DNA of 64,000 nucleotides from Aurantiacibacter poecillastricola. GTDB lineage: Bacteria > Pseudomonadota > Alphaproteobacteria > Sphingomonadales > Sphingomonadaceae. The stretch is taken from the NCBI RefSeq assembly GCF_030730945.1, contig NZ_JAVAMS010000005.1, forward strand, positions 1 through 64,000, given 5' to 3'. Numbering within the stretch: the stretch's first letter is position 1; each line of letters opens with the position of its first letter. The translations under genes were made by a program, and so were the position numbers. The notes under the pieces were generated by a model that saw nothing but the letters and a program-made list of their open reading frames with translations, was not told where the DNA came from and made no database searches. Positions 38,796 to 49,315 of this stretch are shown piece after piece.

Positions 38796-40124
38796 ATGTC
38801 CTCCGGCCTCCTCAATATCGGCAAGAGCGGCGCGATGGCCGCCCGCCGGGCGCTGGACTTGACGGCGCAGAACATCGCCAATGCGGCCAATCCCGATTAC
38901 GCGCGGCGCACTCTTTCCCTGGCCGAGGTTGCCTCGCAAAGCGGTATCGGGGTGGAAACCGGATCCTCGCTTTCGGGTGTAAGGGTGGACCGCGTGCTGC
39001 GATCGGATTCGCTGTTCCTGCAGAACGAGGCGCGCCGCACCGCGGGCGACCTTGCCCGCGCCGATGCCGAACTGTCAGGCCTGACCCACGCCGAAACCGC
39101 GATCGAGCAGGCGGGCATCTACACCGCCATCGTGGATTTCGAGGCCAGCCTTTCGCGCCTCGCTTCCGATCCGCTGGGCGGCGCGTTGCGAGCGGCCGTG
39201 CTGGAAGACGGGCGGCGGCTCGCCGAAACCTTCCACGTCGCCAGCAATGCGCTGGACGTCGCGACCAGCGATGCGCAGGTCAAGACAGAAGCGGGTGTGG
39301 AACGGGTCAACCTGCTTGCCGCCGAGCTTACGCGCACGAACATCGGCATTGCCCGCGCCCGGCCCGGCACAAGCGGCATGGCCGCACTCTACGACCAGCG
39401 CGATGCTCTGCTGCGCGATATCACGGAACTGACCGGCGGCAGGGCCGAACTCGACGTGCTGGGCCGCGCAAGCGTTGCCGTTGGCGGGGAGACGCTGGTT
39501 ACAGGCATCGAGACGAACACGCTTGCCGCCAGCACCAATGCCGATGGCAGTCTGGCGTTCACCGTCGGCGGGAATGCCGTCACGCTGTCTTCGGGCGACC
39601 TGCTGGGCGGATCGCAGGCCCTGGAGTCCATTGCCAGCCTGCGCACGCGGCTGGACGATCTCGCCCTGCAGGTACGCGATACACTCAACACCGCGCAGGC
39701 GAGCGGCGCCGCGCCCGATGGCTCCGCCGGACAACCGTTTTTCTCCGGCACAGGCGCTGCCGACATCGCACTCTCGCTTACCAGCGGCAGCCAGATCGCC
39801 ACCGCCCCCGCCGGATCGCCCGCAGGCAGCCGCGACATCGGCAACCTCCAGGCGCTGCGCGACGCGCTGGCGAGTGGCGGCCCGGCGCAAAGCACGGACA
39901 CGCTGCTGTTCGACCTTTCCAGCGCCATCGATGCGCGGTCCGTCACCCGCGACGCCCTGCGAACCATTGCCGACACGGCGCAGGTGGCGCTCTCCAGCGA
40001 GACCGGCGTCGACCTCGACAACGAGGCGGCGAACCTGCTCCGCTACCAGCAGGCGTTCCAGGCCAATGGCCGCGTGATCCAGGCCGCAGCAGACATCTTC
40101 GACACCATCCTCGGGATCGGCTGA
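38796..40124 (+). CDS. flgK: Hook-filament junction protein FlgK
   Basis: FlgK is the first hook-associated protein. The 442-residue product has the axial N-terminus LLNIGKSGAMAARRALDLTAQNIANAANPDYARRTLSL, the FlgK segment GMAALYDQRDALLRDITELTGGRAELDVLG, and the C-terminal SSETGVDLDNEAANLLRYQQAFQANGRVIQAA signature. It is somewhat shorter than the enteric protein. Confidence 0.94.
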   Translation: MSSGLLNIGKSGAMAARRALDLTAQNIANAANPDYARRTLSLAEVASQSGIGVETGSSLSGVRVDRVLRSDSLFLQNEARRTAGDLARADAELSGLTHAETAIEQAGIYTAIVDFEASLSRLASDPLGGALRAAVLEDGRRLAETFHVASNALDVATSDAQVKTEAGVERVNLLAAELTRTNIGIARARPGTSGMAALYDQRDALLRDITELTGGRAELDVLGRASVAVGGETLVTGIETNTLAASTNADGSLAFTVGGNAVTLSSGDLLGGSQALESIASLRTRLDDLALQVRDTLNTAQASGAAPDGSAGQPFFSGTGAADIALSLTSGSQIATAPAGSPAGSRDIGNLQALRDALASGGPAQSTDTLLFDLSSAIDARSVTRDALRTIADTAQVALSSETGVDLDNEAANLLRYQQAFQANGRVIQAAADIFDTILGIG

Positions 40125-41041
40125 TGAGTCTCGTCACCAACTCCACCCTGGCCTTCCACGCCCGCTCCCGCCTGCAGATGGGCGGCCTGCGGGAACGGGC
40201 GGAGGCATTGCAGGGTCAGCTCTCCAGCGGGAAGCGGCTTGCGCGTTCGTCCGACGATCCTGTCGCCGCCTCGCGCCTGCGTACCCTGCAGCGCGCCGAG
40301 CGACTGGGCGGGATCGATTCTGCCAATGCCGCGCGCGCCAGCCAGGACCTTACAGCAACAGGCGACGCGCTGGAGAGCATCGCGGGGGACCTGATCCGTG
40401 CGCGGGAACTTGCCGTTTTCGCCGCCAGCGACACGCTGAGCGATAATCAGCGTGAAGCCATCGCCACCGAGATCGATTCCCTGCGCCTGCGTATCTTCGA
40501 TACCGCCAATGCCACCGGCAGCAGCGGAAACGCTCTTTTCGGCGGCGAAGGCAGCGGCGCGGCTTACGAAATTACAGCGGGCGGAGCGATCGCCTACATC
40601 GGCACCGCCAGCGCGGGCAGCCTCGATCTCGGTCAGGGGCAAAGCGTCGAGCGCGGTTTCACCGGGCCGGAAGTCTTCACCTATCCCTCCGCCGGAGGGC
40701 CCGGCGACATCTTCAACGAACTTGCCACCCTCGCAGCCGCTATACGCGGAGGTGCGGCCGACCCCGCGGCTGCCGCACGCGACGCGATGGGCGGGCTGGA
40801 CGATGCGCTCGACACCGTGACCCGGGCGCAGACCATCACCGGATCGCGCGTGGCGTGGCTCGACGTGGTGCAGGATAGGGAGGTGGACCAGTCCTTCACC
40901 CGTACCCAGCAGATGGCGGATACGGGCGGCGTCGAATTCGCCTCCACCATTGCCGAACTGCAGCAACTTCTCACCGTGCTGGAAGCGAGCCAGGCGGGCT
41001 TCGCGCGCCTCTCGAACCTCAGCCTGTTCGACAAGATCTGA
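40124..41041 (+). CDS. flgL: Hook-filament junction protein FlgL
   Basis: FlgL links FlgK to the filament. The 305-residue product resembles flagellin at both ends: an N-terminal coiled region with LQGQLSSGKRLARSSDDPVAASRLRTLQRAERL, and a C-terminal EFASTIAELQQLLTVLEASQAGFARLSNLSLFDKI. Start and flgK stop overlap (TGATG). Confidence 0.93.
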   Translation: MSLVTNSTLAFHARSRLQMGGLRERAEALQGQLSSGKRLARSSDDPVAASRLRTLQRAERLGGIDSANAARASQDLTATGDALESIAGDLIRARELAVFAASDTLSDNQREAIATEIDSLRLRIFDTANATGSSGNALFGGEGSGAAYEITAGGAIAYIGTASAGSLDLGQGQSVERGFTGPEVFTYPSAGGPGDIFNELATLAAAIRGGAADPAAAARDAMGGLDDALDTVTRAQTITGSRVAWLDVVQDREVDQSFTRTQQMADTGGVEFASTIAELQQLLTVLEASQAGFARLSNLSLFDKI

Positions 41042-41053
41042 CAAGGACAAGCC

Positions 41054-41917
41054 ATGTTTCCAGCTATCGGGATCGTCATCCTGCTCCTCATGGTGTTCGG
41101 AGGCTTCGTGATCGCCGGCGGCTCGCTGGGCCCGGTGCTGGCGGCCCTGCCGCTGGAGATGATGATCATCGGCGGTGCGGCCATCGGGGCGACCGTGATC
41201 GGCAATTCCATGCACGAGCTGAAGCTGCTCGGCTCCGGCCTGGGCAAGGTGTTCAAGGGGCCGCGCTACTCTGCGAACGATCACGTGGCGGCCATCGCGC
41301 TCACCTCAAAGCTGATGAAGATCATGAAGACGGAAGGACCCGTCGTGCTGGAATCGCACGTCACAGACCCGCAGAATTCCGCGCTTTTTGCCGAGTATCC
41401 CGCGCTGCTGGCGGACGAGGCGCTGACCGGCCTCATCTGCGACACGCTGACGCTGATCGTGGTTTCCTCCGGCTCGCTCGACACCCATGCGGTGGAAGAC
41501 GTGATGGACAATGCCATCAAGGGCCAGTTGCACGAGATGGACGAACCCGCCCATGCCCTGCAGTCACTGGCCGACGCACTGCCCGCGCTGGGTATCGTCG
41601 CCGCCGTGCTGGGCGTCATCAAGACCATGGGCAGCATCGACGAGCCGCCAAGCGTACTGGGCGGCATGATCGGATCGGCGCTGGTGGGCACGTTCCTCGG
41701 CGTGCTGCTGGCCTATGGCTTCGTCGGCCCCATGGCCGGCCGGCTAAAGCAGGTGAACGCGCATGATGCGCAGATCTTCCATTCGGTGAAGCAGGTCCTG
41801 ATCGCCTCGCTGCACGGTTATCCGCAACCGCTGGTGGTAGAGAGCGCACGCTCCGGCCTGCCGCCCGCGCATCGTCCGGCGTTGACCGACCTGCTCGATA
41901 CGCTGCGGGGCAAATAG
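41054..41917 (+). CDS. motA: Flagellar motor stator protein MotA
   Basis: MotA is the cytoplasmic-membrane stator subunit that couples proton flow to rotation. The 287-residue product has four membrane helices, with IGIVILLLMVFGGFVIAGG at the N-terminus, the long cytoplasmic loop (KLMKIMKTEGPVVLESHV) and the pore helices LADALPALGIVAAVLGVIKTM and MIGSALVGTFLGVLLAYGFVGPMA. It is followed directly by motB. Confidence 0.96.
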   Translation: MFPAIGIVILLLMVFGGFVIAGGSLGPVLAALPLEMMIIGGAAIGATVIGNSMHELKLLGSGLGKVFKGPRYSANDHVAAIALTSKLMKIMKTEGPVVLESHVTDPQNSALFAEYPALLADEALTGLICDTLTLIVVSSGSLDTHAVEDVMDNAIKGQLHEMDEPAHALQSLADALPALGIVAAVLGVIKTMGSIDEPPSVLGGMIGSALVGTFLGVLLAYGFVGPMAGRLKQVNAHDAQIFHSVKQVLIASLHGYPQPLVVESARSGLPPAHRPALTDLLDTLRGK

Positions 41918-41918
41918 G

Positions 41919-42794
41919 ATGGCGAGCGCCGCGCTGAAGCCGGTCGAGGACGAACAGCCGCAAGAACCACCGCCCGCGCCGATCATCGTCAAGAAAGTGA
42001 TCGTGGCAGGCGGCGACGGGCACCACGGCGGCGCGTGGAAAGTGGCCTATGCCGATTTCGTCACCGCGATGATGGCGTTCTTCCTGCTGCTCTGGCTGCT
42101 GGGTGCTACGACCGAGGATCAGCGCAAGGGCCTTGCCGACTACTTTACCCCCACTCTGGTTAAGATGCGCGAACAGTCCGCGGGGTCAGACGGGATGCTG
42201 GGCGGCTCCTCGCTGGTGGATGCCGACAACTATCCCCATGCCGCCGGACAGACCGGCACGCAGTCGATCACGATCCCGCGCGACACAGCGGGCGGCCCGA
42301 CCGAGGGCGGCGCGCCTGCAGCCGAGAGGCGTCGCGCGGCCATTGCCGACAGGATCGAGGATGCCATGTCCCAGCGCGAGCGCCTTGCCCGCCTGGTGCG
42401 ACAGGTGCGCGTGCTGACTGTTCCGGAAGGCATCCGGATCGACCTGGTCGACGATGCCGATTTCTCGATGTTCCACCTCTCCTCCACAGTGTTGACGCCC
42501 GAAGCTCGGCAATTGCTGGAGATCATCAGCGCGGCCATGGCCGAGGAAAGCGGCCAGCTGGTCGTTCGCGGGCATACCGATGCCCTGCCCTGGCGTGACG
42601 GCGTTGCGGCCAACAACTGGTCGCTTTCTGCCGGCCGGGCCGAGGCGACGCGGCAGGAAATGCTGCGCAACGAGCTTTCCGAAGCCCGTTTCGACCGGAT
42701 CGAGGGCGTCGCCGATCGCGAATTGCTGATCCGCGACGATCCCACCGACCCGCGCAATCGTCGCATCTCCATCCTGCTGCTCGACAACCGCTAA
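41919..42794 (+). CDS. motB: Flagellar motor stator protein MotB
   Basis: The 291-residue product has a short cytoplasmic N-terminus, one membrane helix with the proton-binding aspartate (Asp46 in YADFVTAMMAFFLLLWLLG), a linker, and an OmpA-like peptidoglycan-binding domain (LVVRGHTDALPWRDGVAANNWSLSAGRAEATRQEM, NRRISILLLDN). It anchors the MotAB stator to the cell wall. It is the last gene of the flgB operon. Confidence 0.96.
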   Translation: MASAALKPVEDEQPQEPPPAPIIVKKVIVAGGDGHHGGAWKVAYADFVTAMMAFFLLLWLLGATTEDQRKGLADYFTPTLVKMREQSAGSDGMLGGSSLVDADNYPHAAGQTGTQSITIPRDTAGGPTEGGAPAAERRRAAIADRIEDAMSQRERLARLVRQVRVLTVPEGIRIDLVDDADFSMFHLSSTVLTPEARQLLEIISAAMAEESGQLVVRGHTDALPWRDGVAANNWSLSAGRAEATRQEMLRNELSEARFDRIEGVADRELLIRDDPTDPRNRRISILLLDNR

Positions 42795-43270
42795 CGCGCC
42801 CTGCCCGGCGAGCGTGCCCGGTCGCGCGTCTGCGCTGCGGGCAGCTCCCCCGACCGTCCTCCAGACATCGCGTATTCCGGCTGCGCACCCCCGGGGCCGT
42901 GCTTCGTGGTGCGGCCTTGGTAATCTGCAGGTGCCTCGTGGGGACCGTTCGCTCCACGGCCTCCCCATGCGGGACCCCCAGCCTGCCTGGTCTCGCCAAG
43001 CCGGTGCAAGCGACTGCTGCCCAATCCCTTGGTACATGATGTGCAGAGCATAATGGATCGCGGTCTACCCGAGCATTCTGGCGAGCGAGGCTATCGGTGG
43101 CGCACGGATCGAGCCGCTACGAAGCATTCCCCGCGGCCCGATGCTTTCAAATCCCGGATGGCGACGTCGTCAAGGGGGAGAAGCTTTGCACGCGATACGA
43201 GCGGGGCTCACCATACCCTTCAGGACCACAGCGCTCCCGTGCCGATCGCTGCCTCTATCTCTGCCGCACG
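42795..43270. other. Intergenic region without a recognisable gene
   Basis: About 480 bases lie between the motB stop and the flagellin terminator. Open frames exist on both strands but show no family motif, no good ribosome site and no conserved start. No tRNA, riboswitch or strong hairpin was recognised. It may hold remnants or an unrecognised RNA. Confidence 0.5.
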
Positions 43271-43274
43271 AACG

Positions 43275-43308
43275 AAAACGGCCCGGAGCTTCGCAGCTCC
43301 GGGCCGTC
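43275..43308 (-). terminator. Rho-independent terminator of flagellin
   Basis: A 13-bp perfect inverted repeat, ACGGCCCGGAGCT and AGCTCCGGGCCGT with a TCGC-type loop, is followed on the minus strand by TTTTCG. It lies about 27 bases after the flagellin stop codon, as expected for a highly expressed single-gene unit. Confidence 0.88.
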
Positions 43309-43334
43309 CCATGGCGACCGCGGGGGTCGTTCGT

Positions 43335-44168
43335 TTACCGCAGAAGCGAAAGGACGTTCTGCTGGCTCTGGTTGGCCTGTGCCAGCATCGCGGTGGACGC
43401 CTGGCTCAGGATCTGGGCCTTGGCGAGCGCGGTCGTCTCAGCCGAGTAGTCGGTGTCCTCGATCCGCGAGCGCGCATCGGACAGGTTGATGGTGTTGTTG
43501 CTCAGGTTGTTGATCGCCGAGTCGAGCTGGTTCTGCGTAGCACCCAGCTGCGCACGCTTCGAAGAGACAGTCTTGATCGCAGTGTCGAACGTGGTGAGCT
43601 CGCTGCCGTCACCTGCCAGCGCCGCCACATCGACCGCCTTCGCAGCGCCGAGAGTAGCATCGGTCGTCAGGTTGGCGGAAAGATCCAGCGTCACCGTATC
43701 GGCCGCGTTGGCGCCAGCCTGGATCGAGACGGAACCGGCGTTGCCGGCGGTGCCATTGAACAACTTCTGGCCATTGAACTGCGTATTCGCCAGCACGCTG
43801 TCGATCTGCGTGTTGAGTGCGGTCATTTCCGCTTTGATGTTGGTCAAGTCATCTCCCGAATACGTACCGTTCGACGCCTGCACGGTCAGTTCGCGCTGAC
43901 GCTGCAGCATATTGGTAACCTCGTTCAGCGCGCCTTCGGCGGTCTGCGCCATGGCGATGCCGTCATTGGCGTTGCGAATACCCTGGTTCATGCCGCGGAT
44001 CTGCGACGTCATGCTGGTGGCAATGGCGAGGCCGGCGGCATCGTCACGCGCACTGTTGATGCGCTTGCCGGTCGACAGGCGCTCCATCGACTGGCCCTGC
44101 ATCTTTTCGGCCATCGAGGATGCGTTCGAGGCGCGCAGTGCGCTGATATTGGTGTTGATTGCAGCCAT
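43335..44168 (-). CDS. fliC: Flagellin
   Basis: This is the filament subunit. From the ATG at 44168 (preceded by AGGAG) the product is 277 residues: the conserved N-terminal domain (AAINTNISALRASNASSM, ERLSTGKRINSARDDAAGLAIATSM), a very short variable centre (about residues 140-190) and the conserved C-terminal domain ending QASTAMLAQANQSQQNVLSLLR. The longer open frame to 45824 is a shadow. Only one flagellin gene is present here. It has a FliA-type promoter and its own terminator, between the two plus-strand flagellar operons. Confidence 0.96.
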   Translation of the reverse strand: MAAINTNISALRASNASSMAEKMQGQSMERLSTGKRINSARDDAAGLAIATSMTSQIRGMNQGIRNANDGIAMAQTAEGALNEVTNMLQRQRELTVQASNGTYSGDDLTNIKAEMTALNTQIDSVLANTQFNGQKLFNGTAGNAGSVSIQAGANAADTVTLDLSANLTTDATLGAAKAVDVAALAGDGSELTTFDTAIKTVSSKRAQLGATQNQLDSAINNLSNNTINLSDARSRIEDTDYSAETTALAKAQILSQASTAMLAQANQSQQNVLSLLR

Positions 44169-44252
44169 TGGTAATCTCCTGGTCTTCGTGTTTCGCAAAG
44201 TCTGTTCAGCCGCAGCCCGCATCCTTTCGGAATGGCGCGGCTGCCAGCACCA

Positions 44253-44278
44253 AGAGCGGCCCATCGCCCGAAACTTTA
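44253..44278 (-). promoter_or_regulatory. FliA (sigma-28) promoter of flagellin
   Basis: The minus strand reads TAAAGTTT, ten bases, then GCCGCTCT, about 85 bases before the flagellin ATG. The minus-35 block equals the enteric FliA consensus exactly; the minus-10 keeps GCCG but not ATAA, and the spacer is one base short. The flgM leader has the same spacing. Confidence 0.7.
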
Positions 44279-44411
44279 AGTCCGCTCTTGCCCATTCGCA
44301 TTCATCACCGGCCACCCGACCTACGTGTTCGCACGGGGGATTAAGTTCAGCGTTCCTTGGACGTTCGGGCCTCATTGCGACCCTCGCGAAACAGTTAACA
44401 GGGGTGTCATC

Positions 44412-45676
<1,265 letters not shown>

Positions 45677-45680
<4 letters not shown>

Positions 45681-46072
45681 GTACGATCGGCCCCGGCAAT
45701 CCTGCAGGCGCGCTGCAGCAGGTGATGGCGATCCGCAGCCAGGTGATGCAGCAGTCCGACGCGCTTCGCACCTTGCGCGAGGCCGGAGGAGCGAGCGATC
45801 CTGCATCCGTATCCGGCGTTGCACCTCCTTCTGGAACCGAAGCAGCGAAAGGCGGCGGCTTTGCCGACACGCTGCGTTCCACGCTGGACCAGGTGAACGA
45901 AGTCCAGGCCCGCTCGGGCGCGATCACCGCGGCCTACGAACGCGGCGAGGTGACCGATGTCGCACAGGTGATGATGGCGCGGCAGGAATCTTCGGTGGCC
46001 TTCGAGGCGACCCTGCAAGTGCGCAACAAACTGCTGAGCGCCTACCAGGAAATCATGCGGATGGGAGTTTGA
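45677..46072 (+). CDS. fliE: Flagellar hook-basal body complex protein FliE
   Basis: FliE joins the MS-ring to the rod. The 131-residue product has the FliE C-terminal pattern [70 protein letters not shown]. It overlaps the activator gene and precedes fliF. Confidence 0.94.
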
Positions 46073-46075
46073 TGA

Positions 46076-47698
46076 ATGGCTGACGCTGCTCTCCCCCTCG
46101 ATCCCGGCCCTACTGTCGCGATGCCCATCGGCGGAGGCCTTGGCGACCGGGCCAGGGGCATCCTCGCCCAGCCGGCTGTGCGCCGCGCTCTGCCCGCCAT
46201 CGGCGGCGTGGCTGCCCTCGCCGTCGTTGGCGCGCTGTATCTCGCGCTTGCCGAAGGTCCGCAGCGCGTGCTCTACTCCGCGCTTTCCGATGCCGAACGC
46301 GCCAGCGTGGTGCAGACGCTGGATGCAGGCGGCATCACCTACGATATCGATCCTGCCACGGGCATGCTCTCGGTAGCGGAAGAGGATGTCTACCGCGCGC
46401 GCATGCTGGTCGCCTCCGACGGTTCGCTGGCGAGCCCGGACAATACCATCGAGCTGCTCGATTCCATCCCCCTTGGCTCCAGCCGCACGCTGGAAGGGGA
46501 GCGCCTGCGCAATGTGCGCGAGCGCGAACTCGTCCGCACCATCGAAGAGATCAATGGTGTGGAAACGGCCCGCGTCCACCTCGCCTCGCCCGAACGCTCG
46601 GTCTTCGTGCGCGAGAATGTGGCGCCCAGCGCCTCGGTCATGCTGCGGCTCGCCCGTGGCCGAAGCCTGAGCGACGACCAGGTTCAGGCCATTGTCAACC
46701 TTGTGGCAGGCTCCGTCCCCGCGCTTACTCCCGAGGCGGTGCGCGTGGTGGACCAGAGCGGGCGCCTCCTCTCCTCCACCGGCGCGAGCCCGACCGACAC
46801 GCTCGACCTGCAGCGCCAGTTCGAGGAGAAGCTGCAATTGCAGGTCGCCCAGCTGCTTACCCCGATGATCGGCGAGGGCAATTTTTCCAGCCAGGTACAG
46901 GTGCAATTGGACCTGTCGGAGGAAACCCGCGCGCGCGAGACCTATGACGACGACGGCGTCGTTCGCTCCGTCAGCGAAAGCACTTCCACACGGCCCGGCG
47001 AGACGCTGGCGGGCGGTATTCCCGGCGTCACCGCCAACACCCCGCCCGATCCCGCGGAGCTGGAGGAAGGCGCGCCGCAGGGCGGCGAGGCCGCAGGTGC
47101 CACCACACCGCCAACGGGGCAGTCGAGCGCCAGCCGCGTGTTCGAGGTTGGCCGCGAAGTCGCAGTCACTTCCACCGGCCCGGGCACGATCCGCCGCATC
47201 TCGGTCGGTGTGGCGCTGAGCGAAGAGGCGTTACAGGCGATCCAGCCTGCTACGGCGGAGCAGGTGCAGCAGCTGGTCTCGGCCGCCGTGGGGGCAGACC
47301 CGCAGCGCGGCGACCAGGTGACGGTCATTGCCGGCGCCTTCGAGCCTGTCGAGGTGGTCGAAACGCCCTTTTACGAGACCGACTGGTTCGCCCTCGCCCT
47401 GCGCTACGGCACTGCATTGCTGGCGGTCGTCCTTGGCCTGCTTTTCGGCGTGCGTCCGATCATGAAGGCCCTGCGCGGTCCGCAAGAGACGCCCGCCGAA
47501 GACGAAGCCGACGATGCCGAGGTGATCGAAGCCGAGATTCCGCTGACCTCCCAGCCTGCGCCGATCCTGACTGCCGGACCGGACGAATTACGCGAACAGG
47601 TGGAGCTTGCCCGCCGCCTCGCCAATGAGCAGCCCGAACGCGCCGTGGTCGCCCTGCGCCGCATGCTGGCGACACCTGTACCGGAGCGAGTATCGTGA
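46076..47698 (+). CDS. fliF: Flagellar MS-ring protein FliF
   Basis: FliF forms the MS-ring in the inner membrane. The 540-residue product has an N-terminal helix (LPAIGGVAALAVVGALYLAL), the ring-building motifs LYSALSDAERASVVQTLDAGGITYDID and ALEGERLRNVRERELVRTIEEINGVETARVHLA-like region, and a C-terminal helix (YGTALLAVVLGLLFGVRPIM) followed by the FliG-binding tail (ELREQVELARRLANEQPERAVVALRRML). Confidence 0.95.
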   Translation: MADAALPLDPGPTVAMPIGGGLGDRARGILAQPAVRRALPAIGGVAALAVVGALYLALAEGPQRVLYSALSDAERASVVQTLDAGGITYDIDPATGMLSVAEEDVYRARMLVASDGSLASPDNTIELLDSIPLGSSRTLEGERLRNVRERELVRTIEEINGVETARVHLASPERSVFVRENVAPSASVMLRLARGRSLSDDQVQAIVNLVAGSVPALTPEAVRVVDQSGRLLSSTGASPTDTLDLQRQFEEKLQLQVAQLLTPMIGEGNFSSQVQVQLDLSEETRARETYDDDGVVRSVSESTSTRPGETLAGGIPGVTANTPPDPAELEEGAPQGGEAAGATTPPTGQSSASRVFEVGREVAVTSTGPGTIRRISVGVALSEEALQAIQPATAEQVQQLVSAAVGADPQRGDQVTVIAGAFEPVEVVETPFYETDWFALALRYGTALLAVVLGLLFGVRPIMKALRGPQETPAEDEADDAEVIEAEIPLTSQPAPILTAGPDELREQVELARRLANEQPERAVVALRRMLATPVPERVS

Positions 47699-48699
47699 CC
47701 GCGCTCGACACTGCCGGCAATGCGGAGCGGGCCGCCGTCATCCTAACCCTGATGGACGACGACGAGGCCGCAAGGCTGCTGGCCCTGCTGGAGCCAGCCG
47801 AACTGCAGTTGGTGGGCGAGAAGATGATCGCCCTTGGCGACATCGATCCGGAGCATATCGCGAAAGCCATCGAGGGTTTCGTCCAGCTGGCCGACGATGC
47901 AACACTTTCGGGCCATGACCGTCCCTCGCAATTGCGCCAGCGCATGACGCAGGCGCTGGGCGAGGTGAAGGCCGATTCCATCATGCAGCGCATCGTGCCC
48001 GGCGGCCCCGCGCCTTCGCTGGAGCTGGCGCGCTGGCTGGCCCCGCCGGTGCTGCTGGCGCTGGTGGAAGGCGAGCACCCGCAAGCGATTGCCGTATTGC
48101 TGCTGCTGCTCGATGCCGAACCTGCTGCAGAGCTGCTTTCGCTGCTCCCCGCCTCGCTCCAGCCCGACCTGGTGGAGCGCATCGCGCGCATGCGCAATGT
48201 TTCCGGTCTGGCGCTGGACCTGCTGGAGGAGGTGCTCGCCCGGCGCATCACCACTCGCTTCGGCAAGAGCGCGCTCATCATGGGCGGCGCGCGCGAGGCG
48301 GCAGAGCTTATCAACATGGCCGCGCGCCCGGTCAGCGGCATCGTGATGCCAGCCATCACGCAGAAGGACGCGGCGCTCGCCCGCGCCATCGAGGCGGAAA
48401 TGTTCACTTTCGAGATGCTGTTCGAGCTCGATCCGATGGGCATGGGACGGTTGCTGCGCGAAGTGGAGAACGAAATGCTCGTCGATGCTCTCAAGGGCGT
48501 TGCCGAGGACGACCGCGAACCGTTCTTCGCCGCCATGTCCAGCCGGGCCGCAGATGGCGTGCGAGACGAGATCGAGGAACGTGGCCGCCTGAAGAGGTCC
48601 GATGTGATTGCCGCGCAGAATTCCATCGTGAAGATCGCGCGAAAGCTTGCCGATGATGGCGAGATCAGCCTGGGGGCCGATGATGGCGAGTTCGTTTGA
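47695..48699 (+). CDS. fliG: Flagellar motor switch protein FliG
   Basis: FliG is the rotor protein that MotA pushes on. The 334-residue product has the N-terminal FliF-binding domain, the middle domain with EHPQAIAVLLLLLDAEPAAELLSLLP, and the C-terminal torque helix region MFTFEMLFELDPMGMGRLLREVENEMLVDALKGVAEDDREPFFAAMSSRAADGVRDEIEERG. It starts with GTG in a four-base overlap with fliF. Confidence 0.95.
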   Translation: MTALDTAGNAERAAVILTLMDDDEAARLLALLEPAELQLVGEKMIALGDIDPEHIAKAIEGFVQLADDATLSGHDRPSQLRQRMTQALGEVKADSIMQRIVPGGPAPSLELARWLAPPVLLALVEGEHPQAIAVLLLLLDAEPAAELLSLLPASLQPDLVERIARMRNVSGLALDLLEEVLARRITTRFGKSALIMGGAREAAELINMAARPVSGIVMPAITQKDAALARAIEAEMFTFEMLFELDPMGMGRLLREVENEMLVDALKGVAEDDREPFFAAMSSRAADGVRDEIEERGRLKRSDVIAAQNSIVKIARKLADDGEISLGADDGEFV

Positions 48700-49315
48700 A
48701 CCGCTGGCCGGCTTTGCCGCCACCGCCGAGGCGGACCCGCCAGCGCCTTCCCGCCCGTGGTTCGAGGCGCTGGCCACGGGCAACGGCTTCCAGCCCGACC
48801 CGCGCTTCGCAGAACCCACTCCCCCGCCCCCGCCCGAACCTGCACAGGCGGAGTTGGACGCGGTACTCGCCGACGCCATCGCCGATGCCGAGCGCCGGGG
48901 GCGCGAAGCCGCGCTCTCGGAAATGGCCAGCGAGGGCGCAGCCCGCGCGGCGCTGAAGCTGTCGTTCCAGCGGCTGGACGAGAACTTGCGCGAACAGCTT
49001 TCCACGCGGCTGGCCGAAACGGTCGCCGCCCTTTGCGAAGCGACGCTCGCCCCCATGGCGCTAGACGGGGACTCACTGCAACGCCGCTGCCGTTCCGCCG
49101 CCGCGCAGCTTGGCGAGGGCATTGGCGATGCGAGCCTGCACCTGCATCCCGACGACATCGACCTCCTCGACGCGGATTTCGCGAGAGAATGGCCAATCGT
49201 CCCCGCCCCCGGACAGGAGCGCGGAACGGTGGTTTTCCAGATGCCCGAGGGCATTGTGCGCGATGGCCCTGCCGAATGGCGCGCGGCGTTGAGAGAGGCG
49301 CTGGGCCTGTGCTGA
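48680..49315 (+). CDS. fliH: Flagellar export ATPase regulator FliH
   Basis: The 211-residue product (start at 48680, overlapping fliG by 20 bases) has a Pro-rich N-terminus, a long Ala- and Glu-rich helix (AELDAVLADAIADAERRGREAALSEMA) and a C-terminal domain with LHLHPDDIDLL and RGTVVFQMPEGIVRDGPAEWRAALREAL, as in FliH/SctL. It binds and restrains FliI. Position between fliG and fliI supports the call. Confidence 0.85.
   Translation: MMASSFEPLAGFAATAEADPPAPSRPWFEALATGNGFQPDPRFAEPTPPPPPEPAQAELDAVLADAIADAERRGREAALSEMASEGAARAALKLSFQRLDENLREQLSTRLAETVAALCEATLAPMALDGDSLQRRCRSAAAQLGEGIGDASLHLHPDDIDLLDADFAREWPIVPAPGQERGTVVFQMPEGIVRDGPAEWRAALREALGLC

Noticed and set aside
42795..43270. Possible genes between motB and flagellin
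   Set aside because: Open frames have no ribosome site, no recognisable domain and shadow-like composition.
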